Shown: one piece after another, positions 49,576-60,430 of the stretch
Numbering within the stretch: position 1 is the stretch's first letter
Layout: each line of letters begins with the position of its first letter
Origin: Erythroxylum novogranatense
Taxonomy: Eukaryota; Streptophyta; Magnoliopsida; Malpighiales; Erythroxylaceae
DNA length: 64,000 bases
Assembly: GCA_029891385.1 (NCBI GenBank)
Contig: CM057234.1
Coordinates: 25,964,350-26,028,349, forward strand
Direction: 5' to 3'
Translations under genes and position numbers: made by a program
Notes under the pieces: model-generated
Told to the model about the DNA's origin: nothing
Databases searched by the model: none
Seen by the model: only the letters and a program-made list of their open reading frames with translations

Positions 49576-50878
49576 AGTAGCCCAAGATACGAACGAAGCT
49601 GCGGATCGATCGATCATCCGAGCGACCGACCGACGAAGTTGCGATCGCTCGGCTATGCGAGCGACCGAGCGACGAAGCTTTGGGAGTCGCCGCACGCGGG
49701 CGCAGCAGCGATGACGGGCGGTCTGCGTAGCTAGTCGATGAGCGAGCGGTTTAGCGTGCGGGCTAGGGCTCACGCCCGTGTCGACTGCAGACGCGGGTGA
49801 ACGCCAGCACACCCATGGTCGCAACCTTTGCCCTAGTCGTCCAAGAGGAGTGTTTGAGGCTTTGGCATCGGGACTTAGGAAATTAACCGATTGAGGTGAT
49901 TAAGGATTAGATTTGATTTGAAGTTTAAATTGGAATTTTTATGGATGTGTTCACCCAAGGAATAGGAAATTGCTATCGGGGATCCTAATTGAGATAAATT
50001 GATCGGATTTTAGGAATGGATCAATTATTGTCAATCAACTCAATGAAGAGTCGAATTGGGTTTTAGCACCGGAATCGTGGCGCGCATTGTACATTATTTC
50101 ACCGAGACATATGCATTATCGCATCGCTTTATCGGGCTATAAGTGATGGGTCAGACTTTATTGTTATAGAGGCACCGCTGGACCGCTGCTCCACGGACAT
50201 TGTTGGGACTTCAGCAAAGAGTTCGGAAGTTACTGTGAGTAACCTAGTTGGTTTCTCAAATTCTCGATTTGCTTATATGCTCTACGTGAATTACGTGCAA
50301 AAGTGAATTGTATGACTACCGTGTGACTCTTGGCATGTATTGATTGAATTGCATGTTTTATCGAATCGACTTGTACGGTTATGTGATATCAGATAAATAT
50401 CGGGCTTCATAGCCATGCCATTGAACCATCGAGCATCGATGTACCGGGCTTTATAGCCACACATCGTAAATTATCGAACGTGACATCGCATGCATAAATG
50501 CATGATCACATAATGGAATGTGTCCCAAGTTGCTATTTTCACCGAAAAGAGCTTCGAGCTCAGATATCGCATTAACTGGCTTAGCCCGAGGGGAGAAACT
50601 CGACGCGGCCCACACCGACATCGATCGAGCACTTGGGCACAAACTCAATAATCGGAAAGAGTCACATATGCATTGCATTTACATGATTGATCGTGTTGTG
50701 ACGACATCGAATATGTGATGACATGAATTATCGTAGACTATTACTTGTTATCGCAAACCGATTCAGATTGCTTATTGTTACATGTACCGTAAATTGCTAC
50801 CGACATCGCAATCTGTTATATTATATCGACAATAAATATTATCAGATTATGCTGTACGCCGCCGTGCGTAATGCATGA

Positions 50879-50930
50879 TTTGAGTGAACCATCGATGATG
50901 GTTTTCACCGAGTTCGCAAACTCACCCAAA
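50879..50930 (+). other. Candidate RNA three-way junction (Tekay-like 5' LTR)
   Basis: Outer stem TTTGAGTGA/TCACCCAAA with one mismatch, hairpins AACCATC/GATGGTT and GAGTT/AACTC intact. The acceptor ATTTTCAG follows. Confidence 0.55.
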
Positions 50931-51321
50931 TTTGCAACCTATTTTCAGATCTGTTAGAGTAGACTTCAGTTCAAGATCTTTCTTTCTCGCCGCAAGCGAA
51001 GCCGCCGGGCGAGGGTCGTGATGGCACATAGGTTGGCCATTTGGATTAGTGTTTTGAGGATGACTTAGATAGATGTTTGTATCGGTCTCTTTTTTGGTTT
51101 TGTTAGAGACCGATAGACTTGTCTATTCTGGATTGGATTATCGATCGATAATTATTACTTTGGATGTCAATTTGTTGATTATCGTTATTTTGTGATTTAA
51201 AATACTTGATGCCATGGATTTTAGCGAAATTTTCGGTAGTAAACTTTATCGTGGGATACGTGTCGGAGCGACCTTCGGGTTTCCCGATGTGTACCCTACG
51301 GTGAGGGGGTGCTACATTTAG

Positions 51322-51333
51322 TGGTATCAGAGC
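51322..51333 (+). other. Primer-binding site, initiator Met-tRNA type
   Basis: TGGTATCAGAGC, five bases after the LTR end. This is the classic primer site of many plant chromoviruses. Confidence 0.9.
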
Positions 51334-51433
51334 ATGGTTGGCATCTTTTGGGCATAGAGCATTATTAGGCCGGAATCACTGTGTGAGGATAACAGAACTG
51401 ATCAGAATTTCTTGTCTGTTTAGGTCATCCGTT

Positions 51434-52500
51434 ATGGGAGATCGAGTAGAGCAGCCAGCTGACCAAGAATCGGTAGGAGCTAGTAGGGAGTCCCCTATGC
51501 CTCTCTCAGAGGAGTTACCTCCTCGAGTTCCTGTGAGACGGGAACGACGGTACGATCGACTGCGCAAGCAGGGGGCAGTTGATTTCTATGGCAGCACTGA
51601 CCCTGCGGAGGCTGAGGGATGGCTTGAGAGGACTGAGCGAGTCCTCGATCAGATGGACTGCGACCCTGAGGAGAGGTTCACTACTCTGCCTCCTGCTGCT
51701 GTGGTCCCGATATCGGTGGTGGAGGATCGTCCCGGCAAGACCACTGTGCCCCGCACTCGACATGGGATGATTTTTCGAGGGCCTTCAGGACAATTTCATG
51801 CCCAAGGTCTATCTGGAGATGAAGATGCAAGAGTTCTTAGAGTTGAGACAGGGACAGATGACTGTGGCTGACTATGAGGTTCAGTTTAATGAGTTGATGG
51901 GCTATGCTTCTGCACTGATTTCTACTGAGGACGACAGATGCCGTAGATTTGAGGGTGGACTCAATTTCGAGATCCGCACCCGACTGGCCAGATCTGATAT
52001 GAGCTCATTTATCGAAGCCGAGAGCCGCAATGTCAGATAGAGCAAATTGCCACGCAGAATGCGACTGAGACTGGACAGGGGACCCGACATAAGAGACCTA
52101 GTGATAGCCATGGCAGCACTGGCAGAGGCTACAAGAAGGATGCAGTAGGCCCTTCAGTCCGCTGGAGGGGATGATGATCGGATATGGGCAGAGGGCGATT
52201 CGCATGCATCGCTAGTGGTGGTGGTAGGCCAGAGGATCGTGACAGATCGCCCTGCATCGTGAGCATTGTGACAAGAGGCACAGGAGAGTGCCGATGGTTA
52301 TCTGGAGCCTGCTTGAGGTGCGGCTCGATGGAGCATTTGGTGAGGAACTGCCCCGAGACATTGGGAGCCCAGTCTACTATGACTGGTAGATCAGGCAGTA
52401 ATACCCCGATCCAGCAGAGTCGTGGAGGTGGATCAGTCTGGAGAGGTCGAGGTCGAGGCCGAGGCCGAGTAGGGTTCTCAGTGAGGTCCAGGGGTGAGTG
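51434..52500 (+). pseudogene. Tekay-like gag (broken)
   Basis: Starts at the ATG of MGDRVEQPADQ, downstream of the primer site. The capsid part follows in changing frames: FYGSTDPAEAEGWLERTERV (about 51580-51640), a YRWWRIVPARP segment (about 51707-51740), then MPKVYLEMKMQEFLELRQGQ and MTVADYEVQFNELM (51798-51900). A zinc knuckle of the form CX2CX4HX4C (CLRCGSMEHLVRNC) lies at 52310-52351, followed by a Gly/Arg-rich tail. At least three frame changes separate these parts. An ATG at 51338 is in the same frame but lies in leader sequence, so I prefer 51434. Gag would form the particle that packages element RNA. Confidence 0.8.
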
Positions 52501-53035
52501 ACAAAGCAGCCTCAAAGTAGGGTCTATGCCATGACACGGCAGGAGGCCCAGGACTCACCGGATGTTGTTGCAGGTATGCTTCTTATTTCTGGTATAGAAG
52601 CATATGCATTGTTGGATTCTGGATCCACCCATTCTTTTATTGCACCGCATCTAGCATGTAGATGCATGGGATAGGCAGAGGTTACAGATGGGTTAGAGGT
52701 GAGTACACCTCTAGTAGTACAACCGTATTGGGAGAGGTATGTATAGGATGTCCGGTCCAGATTGACCGAGCGGTGTTGAAAAGTGATTTGATAGTACCGC
52801 TCTGGAGATTGATGTGATATTGGGATGGACCGTTAATCGTGCATAGGTTTATGGATCGTTACACCAAGGAGGTTGATTGGATTCCCTGGACAGCCTGTGG
52901 TGGTGTTTAGAGGAGTCGGCCAAAGCGGTGCTGCGAGGATGATATCCTTTATGAGTGCCCCGAGATTGATGCAGGAGGTGTGAGGCCTATCTGCTCCCAT
53001 AGTGGATTCTCGAGTTGAGCAGAGATTGGAGGATG
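52501..53035 (+). pseudogene. Tekay-like aspartic protease (broken)
   Basis: The active-site segment LLDSGSTHSFIAP is clear at 52609-52647 (D at 52615-52617). The sequence after it fits the rest of a retropepsin only loosely, with stops near 52670 and beyond. Polyprotein cleavage would be its role. Confidence 0.7.
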
Positions 53036-53039
53036 TTCC

Positions 53040-53770
53040 GTAGTGAGGGAATTTCCTGATGTTTTTCCCAGGAGTTACGGATTGCCGCCCGAGCGAGAGA
53101 TAGAGTTTGAGATTGATCTCGCGTTGCATCGCTTCTATATCGATCCCTCCATATAGGATGGCACCGTGGAACCGAGAGAGCTTAAGGCCTGGGCCAGGAA
53201 CTTTTAGACAAGGGTTTATCGATCGAGTGTTTCGCCACGGGAGCTCCGTATTGTTTGTAAAGAAGAAGGATGGGACTCGAGACGTGCATTGATTATAGGC
53301 GGTTGAACCGAGTGACAAAGAAGAATAAGTATCCACCGCCAGATTGACGATCTATTTGATCATGCAGGAGCCTGTGTTTACTAAGTTAGACTCTGCGATC
53401 GGGTTACTATCGATTGAGGATTGCAGAGGCCGATGTGCCCAAGAGTGCTTTCCTGAGTAGGTACGGCATTTCGAGTTCTTAGTGATGCCGTTTTGGTTGA
53501 CTAATGCCCCGCAGCCTTCATGGCTTTGATGAATAGGATTTTCAGCCCCACCGGATCGATTTGTGATAGTGTTTATTGATGACATCTTGGTTTATTCGAG
53601 GGATAGACAGAGCACACCGAGCATCCGAGGATAGTGTTGCAGTCATGAGAGAGGTAGCTTGTTCGCCAAATTCGCTAAGTGTGAATTTTGGCTTGATGAG
53701 ATCGTGTTTCGGGACACGTGGTGTCCGTGAGGGTATCCGGTGGATCCTCACAAGATAGAGGCAATGATGA
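53040..53770 (+). pseudogene. Tekay-like reverse transcriptase (broken)
   Basis: In order: EFPDVFP (about 53049), LPPEREIEFEIDLAL, SIPPYRMAPW (about 53140-53170), SSVLFVKKKDGT (about 53242), VIVFIDDILVYS with the catalytic DD at 53578-53583, and VDPHKIEAMMS (53742 onward). Frames change at least four times and several short stretches are missing. The order and spacing are those of a Ty3-type RT. Confidence 0.8.
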
Positions 53771-53859
53771 GTGGGAGATTCCGAGGACGTGTGCTGAGTC
53801 GAGGAGTTTCTAGACTGGCCAAGTTATTACCGGAGATTCGCCGAGGATTTTCGCTGATC

Positions 53860-54330
53860 TCCGCCTCCGACGAAGCTATTGAGGAAGAATGTACCGCTCA
53901 GATGGGTGAGGATTGCGTAAGAGCTTTAAGGAGTGAAACATCGGCTGACACCGCACCGGTGTTGGGCATTCCTTCCGGGACTGGAGGCTTTGTGGTTTAC
54001 AAAGTGATGCCTCGCACTGTGGGTGGGATGTATTGATGCAGCATGGGAAAGTTATAGCGTATGCCTCAAGACAGCTTGAGGTCTCACGAGGTGAATTATC
54101 CAAAGGCATGACTTGGAGTTAGCTGCAGAGATTTGCTCAAGATCCGGAGACACTATCAGATGGGGAGACGCTCTGCATCTTCATGCACTATAAGAGTTTG
54201 AGGTATCTGCTGAGTCGAGGGAGCTCAATTTGAGATGAGAAGATGGATAGAGCTATCAAGGATTACGATCGCATCGATTGAGTACCATCCAGAAAGGCCA
54301 ATGTAGTGGCCGATGCTTTGGCAGAGATCG
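53860..54330 (+). pseudogene. Tekay-like RNase H (broken)
   Basis: APVLGIPSGTGGFVVY is followed, after a one-base shift, by SDAS, then LMQHGKVIAYAS (about 54033-54068), HYKSLRYLLS (about 54187-54215) and KANVVADAL (about 54297-54322). The SDAS aspartate is the first catalytic residue of the family. Confidence 0.75.
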
Positions 54331-54589
54331 CATGGTATTGTAGCTGATTCGATGGAGAGATTGCCTAGTCGATATGCTTGAGAGCTCTTAATGCAGATGG
54401 ATTTGGGGCGAATGGAGCACCGATTGCACGCCGAGGCTCAGCCGATCTTTGCATGACAGATTCGGAGGGTTCGTGACCAGACCCGACTAGTGAAACCGAT
54501 TGATAGAGTTGATGCATGCATTCGAGTTCGAGTTGAGAGATGGGACATTATGGATGAGACAGAGGCGTGTGTGCTTGGATATTGATGAT

Positions 54590-55300
54590 TTGAGACGGAG
54601 ATCCTAGAGGAGGCTCATGTAGCCGCTTATGCTATGCATCCCGGTTCGACTAAGATGTATAACACTCGAGACGACATTTCGGTGGCCTGGTATGAAGAGG
54701 CAAGTGGCGAATACGTGTCCAGTGTGTCGACATGTCAACAAAGTTAAGCGAGCATCAAGCTCCAGATGGGAAAGTTGTATTCGCTGCCCATTCCGGAGTG
54801 GAAGTGGGAGCGAATTACCATGGATTTCGTGATGTGGTTGCCTAGACACCGAGGCAACATGACGCTATCTGGTCATAAGGACCGATTGACCAAATCGGCT
54901 CACTTCTTGCCGAGAGAGAGTAATACTCTCGATCGGTTGGCCCGTAAGTATGTGGCGTAGATTGTACGATTGCATGGGGTTCCGTTGTCGATAGTTTCGC
55001 ATAGGATCCTGTGTTTACATCGAGGTTCGGAAGAGCCTCAGAGGCGCATGGGTACTGATGAATTTCAAAGACCGCATTCCATCCTCGGATCGATGGATGA
55101 GTGAGAGGACGATCAAGAATGTTGAGGACATGCTTCGGGCATGTGTACTGGAGTTTAGAGGTGCGTGGGATCAATACTTGGCACTGATAGAATTTGCATA
55201 CAATAACCAATATCAGAGCAGTATTGGGATGGCACCGTATGAGGCCTTGTATGGCGGCATCGTAGATCACCACCGTGTTGGGATGAAGAGGGTCAGAGAT
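54590..55300 (+). pseudogene. Tekay-like integrase core (broken)
   Basis: HVAAYAMHPGSTKMY (about 54617-54660) is the histidine part of the HHCC zinc finger, and CRHVNKVKRA (about 54731) the cysteine part. WKWERITMDFVMWLP (54799 onward) carries the first catalytic aspartate, and DRLTKSAHFLP follows. YNNQYQSSIGMAPYEALYG (about 55199-55254) is the typical end of the core. Stops and shifts separate these. Confidence 0.8.
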
Positions 55301-55399
55301 CGATAGAGGGTCCCGAGCTGATCCAGGATACAGCAGATAAGATACAGTTGATCAGGAGTCGCATCAAGGCGGCTCAGATGCGATGTAAGAGTTATGCGG

Positions 55400-55845
55400 A
55401 TCAAGATCGCGGGTATGGAGTATAGTGGGTGATCGAGTATTCCTTCGAGTGTCTCCTTGGAAAGGAGTACCGAGATTTGGCCGTAAGGGCAAATTGAGCC
55501 CTCGATATATTGGTCCGCTTGAGATCCTTGAGAGGATAGGACCACCGCTTACTGAGTTGGCTTTACCGAGCGAGATGTCCCATTGCATGACGTGTTTCAC
55601 GTTAGTATGCTCCGACGGTACCGATCGGACCCGACGATGTGATTACGGCTCGTGATATCGAGATAGCCAAAGGATATGAGTTATGTGGAAGAGCCGGTAC
55701 AGATCATTGGATCACGGGTCAAGCAATCATAAACCGGTGATTCCATGGTGAAAGTACTTGAAGAACCACTACCGAGGAAGCTACTGGGAGATCGAGGAGC
55801 ATATGAGGAGCCAGATCCTCATTTATTTGACGAGATAGTATGAAA
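55400..55845 (+). pseudogene. Tekay-like integrase C-terminus with chromodomain-like part (broken)
   Basis: GDRVFLRVSPWKGVPRFGRK and GKLSPRYIGPLEILERIG (about 55428-55540) form the GPY/F-type module. EEPVQIIGSRVKQS and, after shifts, MVKVL, EEATWEIEEHMRS-like sequence (about 55685-55810) resemble the chromodomain of Del/Tekay elements, which directs integration to chromatin. Decay is heavy, so the chromodomain call is less sure than the core. Confidence 0.65.
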
Positions 55846-55867
55846 TTTCGAGGACGAAATTTTTATT

Positions 55868-55878
55868 AGGAGGGTGAA
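55868..55878 (+). other. Polypurine tract of Tekay-like element
   Basis: AGGAGGGTGAA directly before the 3' LTR. The preceding TTTCGAGGACGAAATTTTTA is also found before the LARD polypurine tract. Confidence 0.85.
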
Positions 55879-56363
55879 TTGTAACATCCCGCCACCGCTA
55901 TTAAGTGGTATTTTGGTTATTATGAGTCATCTTGATAGGTTTCATCGCATTCATTGAATGAGCATGTTATCGGCCTCTAATTGTAGAGGAACAGTTTAAT
56001 GCATATGCATTTATCCATAGGTACATGCATTCATGATTTCCGTATTTAATTGTAAGTAAAACCGATCGAGTCGATCAAATCGATCGATTGAGAGTTAATT
56101 GAGAATTTGAGTAATCGAGTGCAATTGGTGATTTGATATCTTGCTTATGAGTGACTGCAATTTATAATGGCTTATAGGAAATTCTCGTGAAATTCGGGAG
56201 ATAATGCCCGACCGGAAAGTTTTGGGTGATCGATCGATCGACCTACAAAGATCGAAAGCATCGCCCAATGGCAATGGAAAATTAGAATTTTACCGATAGA
56301 AATAATTATGTGGAACCATTGGGATTTAGAGACTGAAATTTGACCGACTTGGAGACTTAGGTC

Positions 56364-56371
56364 TATAAATA
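56364..56371 (+). promoter_or_regulatory. TATA box of Tekay-like 3' LTR
   Basis: TATAAATA in the same context as at 48651 and 15268. Confidence 0.55.
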
Positions 56372-56984
56372 CTAGGTTTGAGGAATTTGGGAAAACACCC
56401 AAGGCAATTTCACGCTTTCTTCTTTCCCCATCGTGACTTGCGATTTCCTCCCATTGGTAAGGATTCCTCGATTTTCTTTATGGATTCTTTCCTTGAGATG
56501 AGGTTAAGCGATTGATCGTTATTGGTGAAGGTTAGAGGCTCGGGATTAGTGAATCATCGAGCTTGAAGGATTTTAGGTTTCGGAGGATTTTGAGGAACTG
56601 TAGCTTGATCTGTGATTTGGTAAGTTTTAAGAGCTTTGATGTTGTTATGGATGATTCTTCTTGTATTTATGGCATTTATTATATTTGATCGGATAGTTGG
56701 GAGTGTTTATGGATGGGTTTTGTTATTGATGATTACCGTAGGAGTGTATAGGTCGAAGTGTGGATTTGTGGAGGTAGATTATCGATTTGTTGATGGATAG
56801 AGTTATATGGATGATTGAATATGCTAAGGTTGCCGATGATGATATTGCTTGATTTATGTGTATTGAGTTCTTGGTGAGTTGCGTAATCGAAACTGGAAAT
56901 CCCGGTGGTGTGTTTAAAAGCTATGTGTTGGGGAAGAAGGAGAGGCATGCGTAGTGGATTTAGGTCGAGAACCGCACAGCCGTG

Positions 56985-57330
56985 AGGAGCTCGGCATGCG
57001 GATTTAGCAAAGGAGTAGCTTCGGCATGCGGACGAAGCGGTGAGGAGCTCGGCATGCGACGAAGCGGTGAGGAGCTTCAGCATGCGGACGAAGCGGTGAG
57101 GAGCTTCAGCATGCGGACGAAGCGATGAGTAACTTCGGCATGCGACGAAGCGGTGAGGAGCTTCGGCATGCGGACGATTTAGCAGTGAGGAGCTTCAGCA
57201 TGCGGACGAAGCGAAGGAGTAGCTTCAGCACGCGACGAAGCAAAGGAGTAGCTTCGGCATGCGGACGAAAGCAGGAGTAGCTTCGGCATGCGGACGAAAG
57301 CAAAGTGAGGAGCTTCGGCACGCGGACGAG
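56985..57330 (+). repeat. 29-bp GC-rich minisatellite in 3' LTR
   Basis: The cleanest of the three arrays. Several consecutive units read GTGAGGAGCTTCAGCATGCG followed by GACGAAGCG. Repeat number and order differ from the 5' LTR array. Confidence 0.8.
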
Positions 57331-57932
57331 CCGCGAGTAGCCCGACATACGAACGAAGCTGCGGATCGATCGATCATCCGAAAGCGATCGACCGACGAAG
57401 TTGCGTATCGCTCGGCTATGCGAGCGATCGAGCGGCGAGCTTGGGAGTCGCCGCACGCGCAAGCAGCAATGGGACAAGCGGTCTGCGTAGCTAGTCGATG
57501 AGCGAGGTTTAGCGTGCGGGCTAGGGCTCACGCCCAGTCGACTGTGGCACGCGGTGAACGCCTGTGCACACCCATGGTCGCAACCTTTGCCCTAGTCGTC
57601 CAAGAGGAGTGTTTGAGGCTTTTGGCATTGGGACTTAGGAAATTAACCGATTGAGGTGATTAAGGATTAGATTTGATTTGAAGTTTAAATTGGAATTTTT
57701 ATGGATGTGTTCACCCAAGGAATAGGAAATTGCTATTGGGGATCCTAATTGAGGTAAATTGACTGGATTTTAGGAATGGATCAATTATTGTCAATCAACT
57801 CAATGAAGAGTCAGAATTGGGTTTTTAGCACCGGGAATCGTGAGCGTGCATTGTACATTATTTCACTGAGACATATGCATTCTTGCATCGCTTTATGGGC
57901 TATAAGTGATGGGTTGTACTTTATTGTTATAG

Positions 57933-57998
57933 AGGCACCGCTGGACCGTCGCTCCACGGACATTCTTTGGGACTTCAGCAAAGAGCTCGGTTACAAAG
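57933..57998 (+). other. Putative 66-nt leader micro-exon (Tekay-like 3' LTR)
   Basis: Preceded by TTTATTGTTATAG, begins AGGC and is followed by GTGAGTAACCTAGTTGG. It shares CCACGGACATT and GGGACTTC with the LARD exon at equivalent positions, although flanking intron sequence is quite different between the families. Confidence 0.55.
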
Positions 57999-58642
57999 GT
58001 GAGTAACCTAGTTGGTTTCTCAAATTCCTGATTTGCTTATATGCTCTACGTGAATTACATGCAAAAGTGAATTGTATGACTACTGTATGACTACTGGCAT
58101 GTATTGGATTGAATTGCATGTTTTACTGAACTGACTTGTACGGTTATGTGATACTGTATTGAATATTGGGCTTCATAGCCATGCCATTGAGCTACTGAGC
58201 ACTGATGTACTGGGCTTTATAGCCACACACTGTAAATTACTGAACGTGACACTGCATGCATAAATGCATGATCACATAATGGAATGTGTCCCAAGTTGCT
58301 ATTTTCACTGAAAAGAGCTTCGAGCTCAGATATCGCATCTTGGCTTAGCCCGAGGGAGAAACTCGACGCGGCCCACACCGATTCTTCGATCGAGCACTTG
58401 GGCACAAAATCAATAATCGGAAAGAGTCACATATGCATTGCATTTACATGATTGACTATGTTGTGACGACATCGAATATGTGATGACATGAATTATCGTA
58501 GATCGTTATTGTTATCGCAAACCGATTCAGATTGCTTATTGTTACATGTATCGTAAATTGCTATCGATATCGCAATCGTTATATTATATCGACAATAAAT
58601 ATTATCAGATTATGTCAGTACGCCGTAATGCGTAATGCATGA

Positions 58643-58693
58643 TTTGAGTGAACCATCGATGATGGTTTTCACCGAGTTCGCAAACTCACCCAA
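58643..58693 (+). other. Candidate RNA three-way junction (Tekay-like 3' LTR)
   Basis: Same stems as 50879-50930, with a single mismatch in the outer stem. The acceptor TATTTTTCAG follows. Confidence 0.55.
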
Positions 58694-59083
58694 ATTTGCA
58701 ACCTATTTTTCAGATTTGTTAGAGTAGACTTCTAGCTCAAGATCTTTCTTTCTGCCGTGCAAAGAAAGCTTTGGCGAGGGTCGTGATGGCACATAGGTCG
58801 GTCACCGGATTAGTGTTTTGAGGATGACTTAGGATAGATGTTTGTATCGTCTCTTTTTGGTTTTGTTAGAGACCGATAGACTTGTCTATTCTGGATTGGA
58901 TTATTGATGGATAATTATTACTTTGGATGTCAATTTGTTGATTACTGTTATTTTGTGATTTAAAATACTTCGATGCCATGGATTTTAGCGAAATTTTCTG
59001 GTAGTAAATCCTTTATCGTGGGATACGTGTCGGAGCGACCTTCGGGTTTCCCGATGTGTACCCTACGGTGAGGGGGCGCTACA

Positions 59084-59960
59084 TCCAGAGTTTTATATAA
59101 AAAAAAAGATGCCAATGAAACTAAAAGGTAAATTCAACCATTTAGCAATTATTTCAGCCATGTTCAATGGGATAAAGTGTTGGCCCATCAAATAAATGCA
59201 TAATCTAAGTTAAAGATGGTAGAGATGAGGATACTCTATTAGATGTGCAACCTTAAAAGAAGAGATAAGGTCAGGAATGTAGTAGTGAGAGACTAATTGA
59301 GGGTAGCTAACATTGATAATAGGGAGAAAAGGCTTAAGTGGGTCAACCATATTAAAAAGAGACATCATGATGGCCCCGTAAGAAGATGCAAGAAGAATAT
59401 ACTTAAGGATTGTAAAAAAAGAAGAGGAAGACCCAAAAAAAGAGAAGGAAGGAAGGTGATTAGGAACAATATAACCCTACTAGAACTTATCGAGGACTTG
59501 ACTCTTAATAAGAAACTCTGGCGAACTATGATATAAGTTGAGGACCTTATATAGACAGGTCCTTCTCTTTTCATAGGACTTTTGAACATTTTCCTTTAGT
59601 TCTTATGTCTTTTACTTAGCCTAAATATTTATGTTTATAACTCTTGCTCATTTAATTAATTATTTATTTATTTCATATTTTCTTTTTCAATTGCTTATTT
59701 TTTATTTACTTAGTATTTTTATTTATTTACTTACTTTTATATTTTATTTTATTTTATTTTTATTTACACAATTATTTGTTTATGTGTTTGGCTATTGTTT
59801 TCTTCCAACCATTTTAAAAAATCATTTTTTCTTATATGTCTATCAAAAACAACCTCTCTACTAAATAGGGGTAAGGTTGCATACTTATGAAATTCTCTAA
59901 ACCCTGCATCTCAACGGGATTCCTACTAGGATATTGTTATTGTTGATGTTGTTATTATTG
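59084..59960 (+). pseudogene. RTE-type LINE, third fragment and 3' end
   Basis: The LINE resumes after TSD TCCAG. KLKGKFNHLAIISAMFNG (about 59120), VRNVVVRD and RVANIDNREKRLKWVNHIKK (59297 onward), then RRGRPKKREGRK (about 59420) match the C-terminal part of plant RTE elements. The last open stretch is 59297-59536. The 3' untranslated part ends with AACAACCTCTCTACTAAATA (about 59847), GGGGTAAGGTTGCATAC, and a TTG-rich tail at about 59934-59960, the hallmark of this LINE type. Confidence 0.85.
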
Positions 59961-60430
59961 GAGTTGTGCAGTTTGTAGTGAGCTAACAGCTAGCTATGTC
60001 AAAGATAGGGTTAGACAGTGAGTTATTGGCAGTACTCGTTACGACTTGTTAGCGACCAATTAGAATGGAGTTGTTGGAACTATATGTTTGTGCAAAAACT
60101 GGCAACATGAGCTTGTAAACTATGGTTGTAGAAGGTTGTCATCAATCATGAAGGAGTAGGAAGTGTTGCTTAGCAAGAGTGAGATGATGACAACGATAAC
60201 TAATTCTCTTGTAGATTGAAGCGGCAGTTGAATAATGGAATGTTTCCATAAACAAAAGTGATTATGGAGGTGTGGGTTATCGTTTGAGAGACTTAGAGGT
60301 GTGATAAGAAGATGACTGGACATAGATGCTCGTGGTAAGTCATTAGTGTTGGATGTGTTTGAATATGGGATATCTGTTATTTTAGGTTAGGAATAAAGAA
60401 GTCTTAAACTAGAATAAGATATGTTTAGCA
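59961..60430. other. Unassigned intergenic stretch
   Basis: No convincing reading frame and no match to the repeats elsewhere in the window. A short minus-strand frame at 60120-60323 has no recognisable features. Confidence 0.5.

Larger units (their letters stand above)
48170..51316 (+). repeat. Tekay-like 5' LTR
   Basis: 3.15 kb, ends GGTGCTACA. TATA box 48651-48658, donors near 48747 and 48908, 29-bp minisatellite 49255-49575, micro-exon about 50172-50233, three-way-junction block 50879-50930, acceptor CAG near 50948. Confidence 0.92.
48170..59083 (+). mobile_element. Tekay/Del-like Ty3 chromovirus, coding region broken
   Basis: A 10.9-kb element with LTRs 48170-51316 and 55880-59083. The Met-type primer site is at 51322, and the polypurine tract AGGAGGGTGAA at 55868-55878. 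The target-site copy TCCAG is at 59084-59088 and at 14776-14780 in the duplicate contig. The 5' copy at 48165-48169 reads TCAGC, and the LTR there starts AGTAAC, a copy-specific discrepancy. The interior holds gag, protease, RT, RNase H, integrase and chromodomain-like sequence in that order, in many frames. The clade call comes from domain order, primer site, long LTRs and the C-terminal sequence. Confidence 0.9.
55880..59083 (+). repeat. Tekay-like 3' LTR
   Basis: 3.2 kb, TGTAACATCCCGCCACC to GGGGCGCTACA. TATA box 56364-56371, donor candidates TTG/GTAAGG (56456/56457) and TTG/GTAAGT (56619/56620), minisatellite 56985-57330, micro-exon 57933-57998, small hairpins at 58169 and 58212, three-way-junction block 58643-58693, acceptor CAG 58711-58713. 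Confidence 0.92.

Noticed and set aside
49444..49824. Minus-strand frames of 126 and 141 residues here and at 57106-57531, rich in Ser/Ala/Arg
   Set aside because: They are translations of the GC-rich 29-bp minisatellite on the antisense strand; frames are not kept between copies.
51322..51333. A possible tRNA gene fragment
   Set aside because: It is only the primer-binding complement of a tRNA 3' end at the expected place after an LTR; no cloverleaf is present.
56985..57330. A possible CRISPR-like array (29-bp repeats)
   Set aside because: Units are head to tail without unique spacers, in plant DNA within an LTR. It is a minisatellite.
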